NCBI GenBank assembly: GCA_003290165.1
Contig: QNQO01000509.1
Location: 281,001-345,000 of the forward strand
Reading direction: 5' to 3'
Source of the DNA: Berberis thunbergii
Lineage: Eukaryota > Streptophyta > Magnoliopsida > Ranunculales > Berberidaceae
DNA: 64,000 bases
The position numbers and the translations under genes were made by a program. The notes under the pieces are model-generated. The model saw only the letters and a list, made by a program, of their open reading frames with translations. It made no database searches and was not told where the DNA came from. Shown here piece by piece: positions 22,656 to 35,400 of the stretch (position 1 is its first letter; each line of letters begins with the position of its first letter).

Positions 22656-24440
22656 CTGGGGATATCTGTAAGGACGCACATTCACTAGACTGGCTCCATC
22701 ATTCATCACAATGGCGTGCTCGTATCCCCGTTTTGGTGGCAACTCGCAAGGTAACTGAAAAACATCTTTGTATCTTTGTAAAACCTCCAATATTGTACTC
22801 GGAATGTCTGAAACTCTACTCTCTGAGAAAGCCATCTGACCCAATTCCACCAAGTAACCATGTCCCTCCTGCTTTATAGTACGTATCATAGCCTTCAATG
22901 ACACCAAACTCTTTCCCAAAGATGGATCTCCCTTGATTGAAAATTTTTCAGACCCAACTTGAAATTGCAAGTGTTGCTCTTTCCAATGTACTGAAATTGT
23001 TCCCAAAGTCTCCAACAACTGAATCCCCAAAATAACATCCGAACTGCCTAACCCCAATGGAAGAAAATCCTCCTGAATTTCTATACCTTGTAACAAGACT
23101 TTCACCGCTTTACAAACCCCACTTCCTTGTACTGCATCACCCGAACCCATTATTACACCGTATCCTCCCGTAGCCGATATCGGTAATTTCACCTGATCAA
23201 CCACTTTGTGAGAAATAAAGTTGTGGGTGGCACCACTGTCTATCAAAACCACCACCTCATGACCCGAAATTTCACCAACCAGTTTCATCGTCTTTGGGTT
23301 TGTCAAACCCATAACCGAACTCAGAGAAACTTCCACTCCTCTACTGATCTCCACTACCTCAAGCTCTTTCTGTCCTTCATACCCCTGATCCCCTTCATCT
23401 TCTTCCTCACTGTCGACTTGAGCGATAAGAACACTGACCTCCTTCCGTTTGCATCTATGGCCCGGAGAATATTTCTCATCGCACTTGAAGCATAACCCTC
23501 TCGCCTTCTTTTCTTGGTATTCAGCATCTGAGAATCGTCGAAGCTCCCCTTTTGCAGCCGTTTGTCTTTCGTTTTCGATTGAAGAAGTGGGTTGGTTGAA
23601 GCTTATGTAAGCAGAATGAGAAGTTTGCCCTAATGAATCAATATGATATGGTTTTGGGCCGATAACAGGCCTTGTATTATAATTGTGGAAACTTGGTTTG
23701 GAAAGCCCAAGGTCTTTTGTTTTTCTTCAACCCGTTGGGCCATATCCATGGCCCGACCCAAGAACCCGGGGTCTAACATCCTCACCGCTGCCCGAATCGA
23801 TGGCTTCAAGCCATTGATGAACTTGTTGAGGCTCATTCAGGGACTCTAATGGAGCCGCATGGGAGACGAAGCGTCTTCTATACTCTGCCACAGATCCCTC
23901 CTGTTTCAATGCTAAAAATTGCTCACAAAGTGATCCTCTTGAATTGACCTAAATTGTTTCAAAAGCAAACCTTTAAGTTCTTCCCAAAAAATTATCCTCC
24001 TTCTCTTACTTTCCCATTGATACCACAGAAGGGCATCCCCTTGAAAAGCAATCACAGCAGCCTCAATCTTCTCATCGTTACTGTATCGATTTATGGCAAG
24101 GAATCTCTCAGCCTTCATAATCCATCCATCAGGATTCGAACCTTCAAAGGTAGGCATCTCTAATCTTCTATGTCTCTTATCAAATTGAAACCCTTGTGAA
24201 GAAGATCCACCCATTCCACCATTTGGACTATGAGTTTCCACATTCATTGGAGGAATTTGATCTTTTTCATTTGTAGAAACTGGTTGTGGAGTTTCTTGTT
24301 GTCTCTTCAATACCAATTCTAACATCTGTTTCAATTCTTGAAAACCCCCCATCCAAAGAATCCATTTTCCCTTGCATGCTAGCCATAGATTCCTCGATAA
24401 GCTCCATTCTTGCATTTGCATTAACTCCCTTTCCAGCCAT
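22655..24440 (-). pseudogene. Chromovirus gag and protease
   Basis: gag starts MAGKGVNANARMELIEE (24440), with a frameshift in a G-run near 24350 and another near 23930. The capsid block (PTFEGSNPDGWIMKAERFL) is followed by a CCHC knuckle CFKCDEKYSPGHRC (about 23450-23490) and a retropepsin with active site LIDSGATHNFIS (near 23235). Confidence 0.82.
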
Positions 24441-24457
24441 TTCACAGGAATTCGAAT

Positions 24458-24469
24458 GCTCTGATACCA
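24458..24469 (-). other. Primer-binding site of the chromovirus (initiator tRNA-Met)
   Basis: The minus strand reads TGGTATCAGAGC, 2 bases after the 5' LTR. Confidence 0.9.
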
Positions 24470-24471
24470 AT

Positions 24472-25117
24472 TGATAAGAACTGAACTGATATATTGATAA
24501 GAACTGACCTGATATACTAAGAATGAACTGATTGCTATGTTTGCAGAATAGATTCAAAGCAATGAAATACTGATGATAGAGAGCAGTTCCAGCAAAGAAG
24601 AGAGTTGACAGAGTGAAGATACTTGTAAATGTAGAATCTCAGCAATTGGAATGAAATGTAATGTGCTGTATTGGATAGAAAAGCTGATTCGAGAGAGCTA
24701 CTCTCCAGAGCAAAAGCTCAATGTACAATTTGTTTATCAATCAATAGATCCCTTTTGTTCTCTCAGCATTCTCCTATTTATAGCACTTAGCTAATTACAA
24801 TTGCTCTCTCACAACTACTGACAGCTAATTAACCAATCACAACTACTGACAGCTCATTTAACCATATAACAGAACATATAACAAACTGCATAGCATTCTC
24901 ATTCCTCAACAGAGCATTTGCACTTCAGAGCATTTGCATCAACAAAGCACTCTCAGTCCTCAGCATTCCTATGCAGCATTGCAGAGAGCACTCTCAGTCC
25001 TCAGCCTCAGCATTCCTATGCAGCACTGCAGCAGTCTCATTACCCTCTTCAGCATTCTTTTTCTTTCTCCTGGAGTAAGTATAATGAATAGGGGGTTTAG
25101 AATATAGAATCCTATCA
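24472..25117 (-). repeat. 5' LTR of the chromovirus
   Basis: 646 bp, TG...CA. A TATA box (TATAAATA, opposite 24775-24782) marks the U3 promoter. It has a 16-bp duplication of 'agagcatttgcacttc' type that the 3' LTR lacks. Confidence 0.9.
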
Positions 25118-25122
25118 CAAAG

Positions 25123-25261
25123 CCCCTGGACCCAAAGGTAAGGCTTATGCATCATGCAATGCTGATGAGGCCTACTCTGAGGCGTAAGATGTAAGGCATA
25201 AGCCTAGTGCCTTAGTTTACCCATCAACTCTTGCGGATGAGGCATGCCTCAAGGGGTAGCT
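25123..25261. repeat. GGC/CCTTA-rich dispersed sequence in the GON4-like pseudogene
   Basis: Short palindromic words ('aaggcttatgc'/'gcataagcctt', 'tgaggcatgcctca', 'taaggcactaggc' type) cluster here and break the coding frame right after ALVES. It looks like a small inserted element, but its ends were not defined. Confidence 0.4.
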
Positions 25262-26980
25262 TTCGACAAGTGCAGCAGCCAGGGTCTTTTTGGGTTGTTG
25301 CTGACCAGGCAAAGATAGTGGACTCGTGCGGGGACCTTGGGACGTGACTCCTCTCAAAGAGTCAGTGGATGAGAGAATACTGGAAAGAGGAAAGATAGGT
25401 TCTCTTTCCAATGGATTGTCAAACAGAGATTCAACATTGCGTTGTTTATACACCTGAACAGCTGTGAGAAAATTCAAAGTCACAAGTAGTTGCACAAGAA
25501 TGTCAAGTCCCAGAGCAACAAATCAGTTACAAAGTAAGGAAGCATATTCAAATAATGTTTAGATACTCATTACCTTTATAAACATCGGTAGTATAACTTG
25601 TGAGTAAACTGAGTGGGGCTGCATCAAGAACTGAGGGTAGAGGACCACCTATCTGAGGCACCCATGGATAACCCATGGCAGTTTGACATTGATAGCCTTG
25701 ACCATGCTCGAACGATCTTCCTTCCGAAGAGTGACTGGTCCGAGAGATTGGCATCATTCCTGGGTCATCTTTTTGAAGGCTGGATGCAGATGAAGAATCA
25801 ACAGCTCGGTGAATTTTGAAATGTTCATCAGACACTGATGGGTGAATCGTGAATGTATGGAGAGCGAAAGACATAATCAGGATATGGTACCTTTCTACAT
25901 GATAATGCTTCATTACGTTTATGAACCAAATCAGACATCAGCTGCTGAACTGCATTAGCAGTCACTTGACGAGAAGTAACAAAAACACACAAAGGGAACA
26001 CCTGAACAAGCAGTTGAGCATGCTCGTGTATTAAACAATGTAACTGGCCGATTTGATGGAGAGTAAAACCAGTAGCTACACCAGGTTGCATTGAGGATGA
26101 AGGGTAGTAAAAAGTGCTTCCAGGCACTAATTTTTGCCAATCATAACCAGGAGGTGGTGCCATACATCCATTTGGTAGACAAGGCAATATAGGACGTAAT
26201 GGCTTGTTGGCTTGTCCCAATAACTTTTGACCTTGACAAGGAGATTCCTGACACTTATTCTGCATGGTCTCTGGTTGTTGTCTTGATCCACCATGTTTCC
26301 CTTTCCGCTCCTCACACCGTGTACTTTCATCTCGATCACTTTCAAGAGCCTCCTCAATTTCTACTTCAAAGTCCACATCATTGTCTTCATTTTCATCATC
26401 CACATTTTCACTTTCCTTGTTAATCTGCCCATCATTCTCACCACCCTGTAATACAGCAGCAATAAACTTCCGATACTCTTGATCATCATCAACATTCTGA
26501 AGATCATCTCCGTTTTCCTGAAGAAACATCTCCAATTCATCAATCGTAAAATTAGCAAGTGAGTTTCGCGCTCTCCTACGCCTGCAGATAGCATCCAAGT
26601 CAACAAAATTTCTCACATCAACATCCTCAATTCCATTACTCAAATTGTTCTTATGCTTCATGGGATCAGTTTCTTTCAACCCGCTACAATCTCCAGAACT
26701 CAAAGAATTTGACTTCCTCTTATTTGCTCTTTCTTTAACATCACCTTCACCTTCTGATTCTTTTCCAGACACTAGTTGAATTTGACCTTGCATTACAACC
26801 TCTTGCTCCTCCTCATTCCCCAAACCCCTACCACCTTCCACATTGTTCTAATTTGATACCAAATCTCCTTCCTTGCTAGCAGATGATTACCACCTAACTC
26901 TTCAATATCAGAGCTCAAGCTCGAAGCGTCTCCTTAAGAAATGGATTAAAATCCACATTCTCATCTTCATCCTCCTCCAT
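25262..26980 (-). pseudogene. GON4-like nuclear protein pseudogene, N-terminal part
   Basis: The probable start (26980) reads MEEDEDENVDFNPFLKET, the hallmark N-terminus of plant GON4-like proteins. Frames then shift near 26930 and 26850 before the long open block 26841-25828 (RRRRARNSLANFTIDELEMF; acidic DVDFEVEIEEALESD; FTLHQIGQLHCLIHEHAQLL). Near 25850 a 7-bp near-duplication (ATTCAC-G-ATTCAC) shifts the frame between PYIH and PSVSDEHF. An exon end at 25574 (GTAATG) joins in phase to 25461, which continues NVESLFDNPLEREPIFPL to PKKTLAAALVES, where homology stops. The family is a nuclear transcriptional regulator with a SANT-like region; that region is absent here. Confidence 0.62.
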
Positions 26981-26989
26981 CCCCAATTT

Positions 26990-28135
26990 CTCCTCACTAC
27001 CTTCAGACAGAATAACAAGACTCTAATTAACCTTCAAAACTGCGAAAATAACCCTAAATTGAATGAAACACGAAATGCGAAATCTAAAAGGAACGAAATG
27101 ATTAAACCCAAGTTCAATAAAAATTGAAAGAAATCGATAAAAATGGGAAGTTGAAAGGGGGAAATCCACACACCGTTGTTGTCGCTCGGTTACTTCCTTC
27201 GCTTTCGATTTTGCTGAACAGAGCGATGAGTGAGATTTAATCATGCAGACAAAAAATATTAAGTGTTGCATGTTGCATCCTATTGCGTACAAAAAATCAC
27301 TGAATTATTTCATAATCGACTAACCATTTCACCTTTTAGTAGTCACCTCTAAGGCAATAAGGTGGCTTTTGTTTTTAAAAATAACAAGTGGAGAGGACTT
27401 TTATCCAGTGTTTTTTTTTAAACAGTGATTTTATCGAGTGTTTGATTTTACCTTTAATCACAACTATGAGTTGAGATGTTAATCGAAAATTCTAGCCAAC
27501 ATGGTTTGCTTACCTAGTCGACTATAATTACTCTTTTGTCGATTCTTTTTAAAGTGTTTGTGATTGTGTTTTAAAAAAGAGAGACAAAAAGTATAAATAA
27601 GCCGGTTAAACAAGCCAACCAAGCCGGCTAGACTTACTCATTGTTAATAGGTTCTAATTCAAAACAAACTGTTGTTCTTATTTAGTACTCAGCATCAAAC
27701 TGTTGTAAATGCTAAACCTACGAAGAATTCTTGGTTTTTATTATAAATAAAAACAAAAGGCAACCATTACTTTGCCTCATTGTATCCTCTTTCTCACACT
27801 ATCATTGAATTTTTATTTTTATTTTTTTTACCACCTATATAAATAAAAATCATTAATTGTTTTCCCTCACCATTCAAATCGACAATGGTTTCTCCCTCTC
27901 CCATCCGAAATGTTCTCTTCCAAATCTCTTCAAAATCTCTCCCCACACAGAAATCTATTGCAAATCTCCTTCATCTCCCTCGAAAACTCTCAAAATCCCC
28001 TTAAAGTTGAATCCCTTAAACCAAACTCAATAAATATGTTTAACTTAATATAATAGACAAACCCAAACTCAAAATGGAAAAATGAAAAATATGGTAACTT
28101 TCGAACCAATTTAAACCCTCAATTTATATTGATTC
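26990..28135. other. Intergenic, includes the leader region of the GON4-like pseudogene
   Basis: Pyrimidine-rich minus-strand leader sequence opposite 27100-27240, then AT-rich sequence without recognised features. Confidence 0.4.
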
Positions 28136-28620
28136 TCAAGCTCATCAACACACTAAAGTTGTAGTAATCTGAATTATCTAATAAAATCAACTTGAATCAC
28201 TTGAAAATGTTTTGAAATGAGCAAGTTATGGTCATTTTACTAAAGTCGCGCAAATCTGTCTGAAAAATGAAAGCGAGATAGTGTTTCTGAATTTCGGCCA
28301 ACTTATTTGTTCGATCAAGACCGATTCTCAAGTTGATTAAAACACAAAAGTTGTAGTACTCTGAATTATCTAATAAACACAACTTGAATAACTTGAAAAT
28401 GTTTTGAAATGAGCAAGTTATGACTATTTTACTAAAGTCGCGCAAATCTGTCAGAAAAATGAAAACGGGATAGTGTTTCAGACTTTGAGGTAACATATGT
28501 GCTCAATCAAGACCGATTCTCAAGTTGATCAAAAACACAATAGTTGTAGTACTTTCATTTATCTAAAAAACACAACTTGAGTTGAAATGAGCAGGTTATG
28601 ATCATTTTACTAAAGTCGCG
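28136..28620. repeat. Tandem repeat array 1, about 2.7 units of 178-192 bp
   Basis: The unit carries 'gaccgattctcaagttgat', 'gttgtagtactctgaattat', 'cacaacttgaat', 'gaaatgagcaagttatg' and 'cattttactaaagtcgcgca'. The landmark 'gagcaagttatg' recurs at about 28219, 28411 and 28589. The same family forms array 2 at 59960-60665. Confidence 0.8.
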
Positions 28621-29170
28621 CAAAAAAAAAAAAAATTATGTTCGTAAAGTGCACCACAAGGTATCCTAGAAAAAAAAATGGTGGTGTGAGTGAGCTTTTG
28701 GTGGTGTGAGTGGTGGTTGCCTTTTAAGGTGAAACTTGAAGAATCTAATTTCCTTATTAAAAAAAAAATTATTAGAAGAATCTACATTGGTATTTTCATC
28801 TGGAATCATATTGGATACTCCAATTCTAGCTAGCCTGGGAAAGGGGCGAGGTTGCTATCTGGGTGGAGAGAAAAGACAATTTTGCTCTCCCTTTTTAACC
28901 ACTTTTTTGAAAAAGGTGTTTAAAAAGGGGGCAAAATTTTTTTGCCCCCAATCAGCAAACCAAGCTGGGGGACCCAGGACCTGTATAATATAAACACAAA
29001 TTATGTTATCCTATGACCCAAAACCATTCCCACCCAATGGATAGGGTTTCCTTATTCTTCACCAGCCTGCCTAAAAAAATGCGGCAGAACTGCATCATCC
29101 CATGCACGTGCTACACCACCATTGGCAGCCATATATGTATGCTAACCCCATGTCATGTATGCTATGCCAT
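28621..29170. other. Intergenic, upstream region of RBR
   Basis: No coding feature was recognised. A short imperfect inverted arrangement near 28885-28950 ('aaaagggggcaaaattttttt' against 'caattttgctctcccttttt') may be a small hairpin. Confidence 0.35.
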
Positions 29171-29175
29171 AACTC

Positions 29176-29184
29176 TTCCCGCGC
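29176..29184 (+). promoter_or_regulatory. E2F-type site upstream of RBR
   Basis: TTCCCGCGC matches the plant E2F/DP consensus core (TTSSCGC) about 300 bases before the RBR start codon. Plant RBR genes are known to be under E2F feedback control, so the site makes sense, but a single short match could be chance. Confidence 0.45.
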
Positions 29185-29483
29185 AATCCCTCAATGCCTC
29201 CCCAAAATTAGGGTTTTCGCTTTCATTCCTCTCTACAGAGCTCGATCCGAGCATTTACAACGGAGTGATTCGTCAAGTTTCAGTGATTTCAGAGCGATTC
29301 GAAGAGCTTCAGAGATTCCAAGTGTTTCGAAGAGTTCTCAGTTCGTTCTTCCAAATCCGTGCGTTTCGTTTCTTGTTTCGTTGATCGATTTAGTAACTCT
29401 CGTTCAGTCGCTCAGGTATCTCTTTTACTGAGTTTTTAGCTGTACGTTAGCAATGGCAGTGATTAGCTAGGGTTTCAGGCGCT

Positions 29484-32400
29484 ATGAAGATGGAAGCCGC
29501 CGCAAAGCCATCTGTTCCGGCTTCTAGTTCTCAATCTGTCGACCTGATCGCGTTGGAAGCTCGGTTTAACGAGCTTTGCGAGGTTTTCTCTATATCTGTC
29601 ACTTCTTCTGTTTATTCTGCTTGTTTCCAAGTCATTTGTACTCATTTTAAAAAAAAATTGGAGGTATTGTGGTATTTTTTTTTCACCGTTCGCGATCCTC
29701 GACAAACTGAAAATGAGATTTGATTGTAGAAAACGTTACTTCTTGATGGAAACACGATTTCGCGAGCTATGGAGTTGTTCAGAGAGAGCAAGCAGCTTCT
29801 ATTAACAAACATGTCATCCGTTGGAAGCGGAACGGTAGAGAATCTTCAAATTATTATTTTTTGGTTCTATCTGTCTCTACTAAATGTCTGGTTTTGCTGT
29901 ATATTATTTTTTGGTGTAAAAATTGAGATGATTTGGATTTTATGATCTCAGCCGGACGAAATTCAGCGATTTTGGTTTGCTTTCATTCTTCACTCTGTGA
30001 AGAGATTAAATACGGGCAACAACGAAAAGAAAGCGGACCAAGAGAATGACAAAAATGGATTTACTTTATGTCAGATATTGCGGGTGACGAAGCTAAAGTA
30101 TCATTTTTATCTCCACTTCGTTATTTAGTATTAATTGGAGTTTTCTGTGGATTTTGAAATTTTTATTTGTTTTTTCTTATGCAGCATCGTGGATTATTTC
30201 AAAGAGATGCCACAGTTCATTCTCAGGGTGGGTCCGATTATGAAGAGACTGTATGGTGCAGATTGGGAAAAAGGCTTGAGGTATTGATAGATATTTTGGT
30301 CTTTAAGAGTATGCTTGTAACTGTTTTGATTATTTAGTTACTTCTTTCACCTTTTACTTATTATATTCTTCTCACCCTCTTGATTAGGCAAAAGAGTTGC
30401 AGACCAATTTTGTGCACTTGAGCCTGCTAAGCAAGTGAGTATTGTTGTTTCCTTTCCCTATTTATGACAAGGTTAATCATTTGATTGGTGTTCCAAAGGC
30501 GAATCTTCCAGTTTAATGTATATTCATTGTTCTCGTTTACTCTCGATCCTTTCATCAGGTCGTGATTTGAATTGCATTTGTAGGAACTAGCTCTAAGAGT
30601 CATGCTTATCCTACAAATATAAGCGTAAAGTTAACTTTGGACCTATTGATAATGTCAATTGGATTTTGTCCCATATCCTACAAATATAAGGGTAAAATTG
30701 AATTTGGCCTCTATTGAGAATCTCAATTGGATTTGGTTCATTTTAATTAGTTGCCGTCCCTCTGCATTAGTTGGCCATCCGTCAACAGTTAAGCTGGTCA
30801 TGTAAGAAGGACGCGATGGCAGGACCAAAGCCAATTATAACATTATCAGGGGCAACCAAATTCAACTTTGCCGTAAATAAAAGAGAAGTTTAAAAAATTT
30901 ATTTATTGGACTTTCATTAAAATCAGGGTGTGACAGAGGTGATGCTTTTTATGAAAGCCTTAGAGGGTAGCTAGGAAACAGCTAAGCAAAGGTGAATGAA
31001 GTTAGACGTTTCATGCCACTAAACGTAACTTGTCTAGATTGAACTTTTGCATTATCACATTGTATATTTTTGTCGTATATTGGTACTAGTTATGCAAAAA
31101 AATTGTTGCCTTATTGCATTTAGCAAAATTGAATATATGTTTTTACCTTTATTACCATTTCTAGATGCTGAATGCGTATAAATTCTGATATGATAAAGGT
31201 ACTACAAGCGCACATATCAAGAATTCTTCTGGTCAAGTGATGCAAATGGTGACAAACAGGATGGTGTTGCCGACACTGCAGGACATGTCTCTGAGTACTA
31301 TCATTTTGGATGGTTGTTGTTCTTGGCTCTACGGGTTCATGCATTTAGCCGTTTCAAGGATCTGGTTACTTGTACAAATGGATTGGTTTCAGTATTGGTT
31401 AGTTGCACTGATATGGCACTCAGTTATCAACAAAAAAATTGTTAGGGCTTGGATTATAGATTTAATAAATGTGACATAAAAGGCTTTGAAATTGAGATTT
31501 TGATGAACATTACAGTCCACCTTCCCTTAGTGATGCATCTTGTGGCAAAATCTTGTTAATTACTGAGGAAAAAGATTGTTTGTTGAGCCTAATGTGAAAT
31601 GTATAAATTGGCAGGCTATCCTGATTCTTCATGTACCATGTCGCTTCAGGAGATTTTCTATCCAAGAGTCCCCGCGATTTGGTAATTGACTATGGCTTTT
31701 GCAAATTGAAATCTGATTTCTGCCTGATCCTTTTATATGTCAAATTTTCTAGTTTATTTGTGGTATCTAAAAAAAATGTTGATTATGAGTTTGGATGATT
31801 CAGTAAGAAAAGGCAGCAAAGGGGTGGACCTTATAGCAACCCTATGCAAAATTTATGAGTCGTCGGAAGATGACTTGAGGAAAACAATTGAAAAGGCCAA
31901 CAGTTTAATAGTTGACATTTTAAAGAAGAAACCCTGTTTGGCATCAAAATGCAAAAGTGTCAATATAGACAACATTGATACAGGTTAGTTCAATCTCTCC
32001 ACCCATTTCTTCGAATTCTAACGTATGACTGCAGATGGGTTGACCTATATTCATATGACTGCAGATGGGTTGACGTATTTCGAAGATTTGATGGAAGAAT
32101 CGTCTTTGTCGTCGAGTGTAGTTATTCTAGAGAAGGACTACGAAAATGCAGTACAGAGTAAAGGTGATCTGGATGAAAGAGTTTTTGTGAATGATGATGA
32201 CAGTTTACTTGGCACAGGGAGCTTATCAGGTGGTGCAGTGAATATCTCTAGTTCTAAGGTATATTTTTGCTGATGAGTCACTGCAACACAAAATATGCAT
32301 ACTAAATTGTGCATGAGTGAATCGAGTCATATTAAGCCATCGTGTGATACTTATCTATTTATTTATTATTAATAAATATTTTTTGTAGCGCAAATTTGAT

Positions 32401-35400
32401 GCTATATCCTCCCAACTAAGAGTATTTCAAGTCCACTTAGTCCTCTACATACTCCTGCATCACCAGCACACGGTGATGTCCACGGTTCAAACTTAGATAC
32501 CGCACCCACACCTGTAAGCACGGCAATGACTACTGCAAAGTGGCTCCGTACAGTTATTTCTCCTCTTCCTCCACAACCCTCGGCAGAACTCGAGAAGTAT
32601 CTTTTATCCTGTAACAAGGACATGTCCAAGGACGTAGCCCGAAGGGCTCATATTGTATTGGAGGCTATCTTTCCAAATAGTGCTCTTGGAGAGCGATGTG
32701 CTTCTGAGAGCCAGCAGAGTACAAACATAACAGACAGTATATGGGCAGAACAGAGAAGATTGGAAGCACTGAAGCTGTACTATAGGGTTCTTGAAGCAAT
32801 GTGCAAAGCAGAAACACAGCTACATGCTGATAACTTGGCTTCTTTGTTAACCAATGAAAGGTTTCATAGGTGCATGCTCGCATGTTCAGCAGAACTGGTT
32901 TTAGCGACGCACAAGACAGTTACTTTACTTTTTCCTACTGTCTTAGAGAGAACTGGCATCACGGCATTTGATTTGAGTAAGGTGATAGAGAGTTTCATTA
33001 GACATGAAGAATCTCTACCAAGAGAGTTGAGACGACATCTAAATTTTTTGGAGGAGAGGCTGCTGGAAAGTATGGTATGGGAGAAGGGCTCCTCAATCTA
33101 CAATTCTCTCGCTTTGGCAAGGCCAGCTCTGTCAACGGAAATAAATCGTCTGAACTTATTAGCTGAACCAATGCCATCGTTGGATGCGATTGCCACACTT
33201 AATAACATTTCCTGCTGTGGCTTATCATCAGTACCTTATTTGCGTAAGCGAGAGACATTACCAGGTAATAGTTTATTTTATCTAGTGTAAGATATTTTCG
33301 TATAGTTTCTCCAGGTTACTAAGTAAAGTAATTGTTTGGAGATTTTAATGGGCCATGATCCCGAATGGACTTCTTACCTTGCACCCTACAGGTCTTGTTG
33401 TAAAGACTAATAGAAACCAATAGAAGATCCTTACTATTCTTTCCTATTTAACTGCATATCAGTTTTTTTTTTTGCTATTTTATTGAAGTTGTTGGTTCAT
33501 TATCAGGTCAGAATGGGGATTTCCGTTCTCCAAAGAAAGTTTGTGGTGGTAATCAGGGCATATCAATGGAACAAAATTCCTTTACGTCACCTGTGAAGGA
33601 TCATTTATCAGCCATTAAAAATCATGTATCAAATTTACGATCACTTCCGATACAATCTGCTTTTTCTAGGTAGGACACTTTTGAAACAATGTTATAAAGC
33701 AGTTTTCTTGCAGAATGCACATTTTTACATTAGTCTTGTTTATATTTGTTTTGGGTATTCATATACAGCCCAAATCGGCCAACTCCAGGAGGAGGAGGAG
33801 AGACATGTGCTGAGACAGCAATTAATGTTTTCTTCAGTAAGGTATAATTTACTTTTACAGTATTCCTATAGAATCGAGTTGAACATTTACCAGATACTTA
33901 TAGCATTCACCAGGTACCTTAAGTACGTGGTGGACCTTGTTTTATAAACTACTTCACCAATGGTGTGCAACCATGATCTCTCCAGTCTTTATGTGTATCA
34001 TTAGAACAATAGCCTTAGAATGTTTTATACTTGGTGACAAGCATATGATTGGGTTGAACTGCTAGATGATGTTCTAAGTGGATCCATACTGCATGGGTTA
34101 CACAAGTATACAACCCCGAGTGTACCATGCCTGCAGCTATGCAACTGGCAGGCAGGTTTTGTTGGCATGTGAACTACAGATTACTGCTGTGCCTTTTTCT
34201 TATTCCCCCTTTTTTGCCCTTCTCTTTATCATAATAACTTTCCCACTTTCTTTGTCTTCGTAGATTGTAAAGTTAGCTGCCGTCAGAATCAACGGTCTGA
34301 TTGAAAGGTTACAGCTATCTCAGAATGTAAGGGAGATCGTTTATCGCCTAATACAGCGTATCCTTAGTCAGAGAACAGGGCTTTTCTTTAACCGACATAT
34401 TGACCAGATAATCCTATGTAGTTTATACGGAGTTGCAAAGGTCTGGACATAAGCAAGAGTTGTCATGTTTAATTATTATTTTAATATTGTTATTTAAAGT
34501 ATCTTTTAGTTCTGCACTTATTTTCTTACGGAGCTCTTGTCTCGCCTTGCAGATTTCTCAGTTAAAGTTGACTTTCAGGGAAATAATTTACACCTATAGG
34601 AAGCAACCGCACTGTAAACCTCAAGTTTTTCGTAGCGTTCTTGTTGACTGGTCATCAATGAGCCATAACGGGGTTTGTTACTTGATCTTGTTATTTAACT
34701 GTTTAGTTTTCTCACGAAGTCTAAACTTGTGTATAATCTTTGGACAGAAAGCAGGGCAAGAACATGTTGATATAATTACATTTTATAATGAAGTATTCAT
34801 TCCATCTGTAAAGCCTCTGCTGGTGGAGGTTGGTTCTGCTGTTCGACCTGCTGAAGTAAAGAGTAGTGTTGATGGTAAGCCGCTAATTTTTTGTCTGTCA
34901 CCTGGTTTTTTATTTTTATTGTTTCTTGGCTGCAGCACTATATATATATATATATTTATTTATTTATTGTTGAACAGGTCAATGTCCAGGATCACCTGGA
35001 CTAACTCCATTTCCTAGTCTCCCTGATATGTCTCCAAGGAAAGTATCTGGAGCACGTAATGTTTATGTCTCTCCATTAAGGTCACCGAAGGTATGTATTT
35101 CCCTACTCGTTTGACTGAAATCAACCATATGCAATTGCATTTTAGGATCTTGGTTCAACATTTCATAATGTATTTATAACATATAGTGATGCATTCATTT
35201 TTCTTTGTAAAGAAATTTACCTGTCAATTCCTAAATTTTTCATTTGGTAGAAGCCCTAAAACCTTTTGGCCGCTCAAAAAGAACTTGAGAAAACTGAAAT
35301 CACTCAAGTACCCTAAGCCATGATAATGGAGTCAACATTTGGTCCAACCACAGTTAGATTGTATATATAATAGAAGTTATTCAACTTATTTTATCAGCAA

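Larger units (their letters stand above)
19306..25117 (-). mobile_element. Ty3/gypsy chromovirus LTR retrotransposon (5.8 kb)
   Basis: A complete element with two LTRs (TG..CA) is flanked by a perfect 5-bp target duplication CAAAG (19301-19305 and 25118-25122). The primer site TGGTATCAGAGC (opposite 24458-24469), for initiator tRNA-Met, lies 2 bases from the 5' LTR. A purine-rich tract (opposite 19964-19980) abuts the 3' LTR. The order gag, protease, RT, RNase H, integrase and chromodomain identifies a chromovirus; the short length suggests a small clade such as Reina, which is an inference. The coding part has several frameshifts. The LTRs differ by about 8 substitutions in roughly 630 aligned bases (counted by eye) plus two larger indels, so the insertion is fairly recent. 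Confidence 0.93.
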
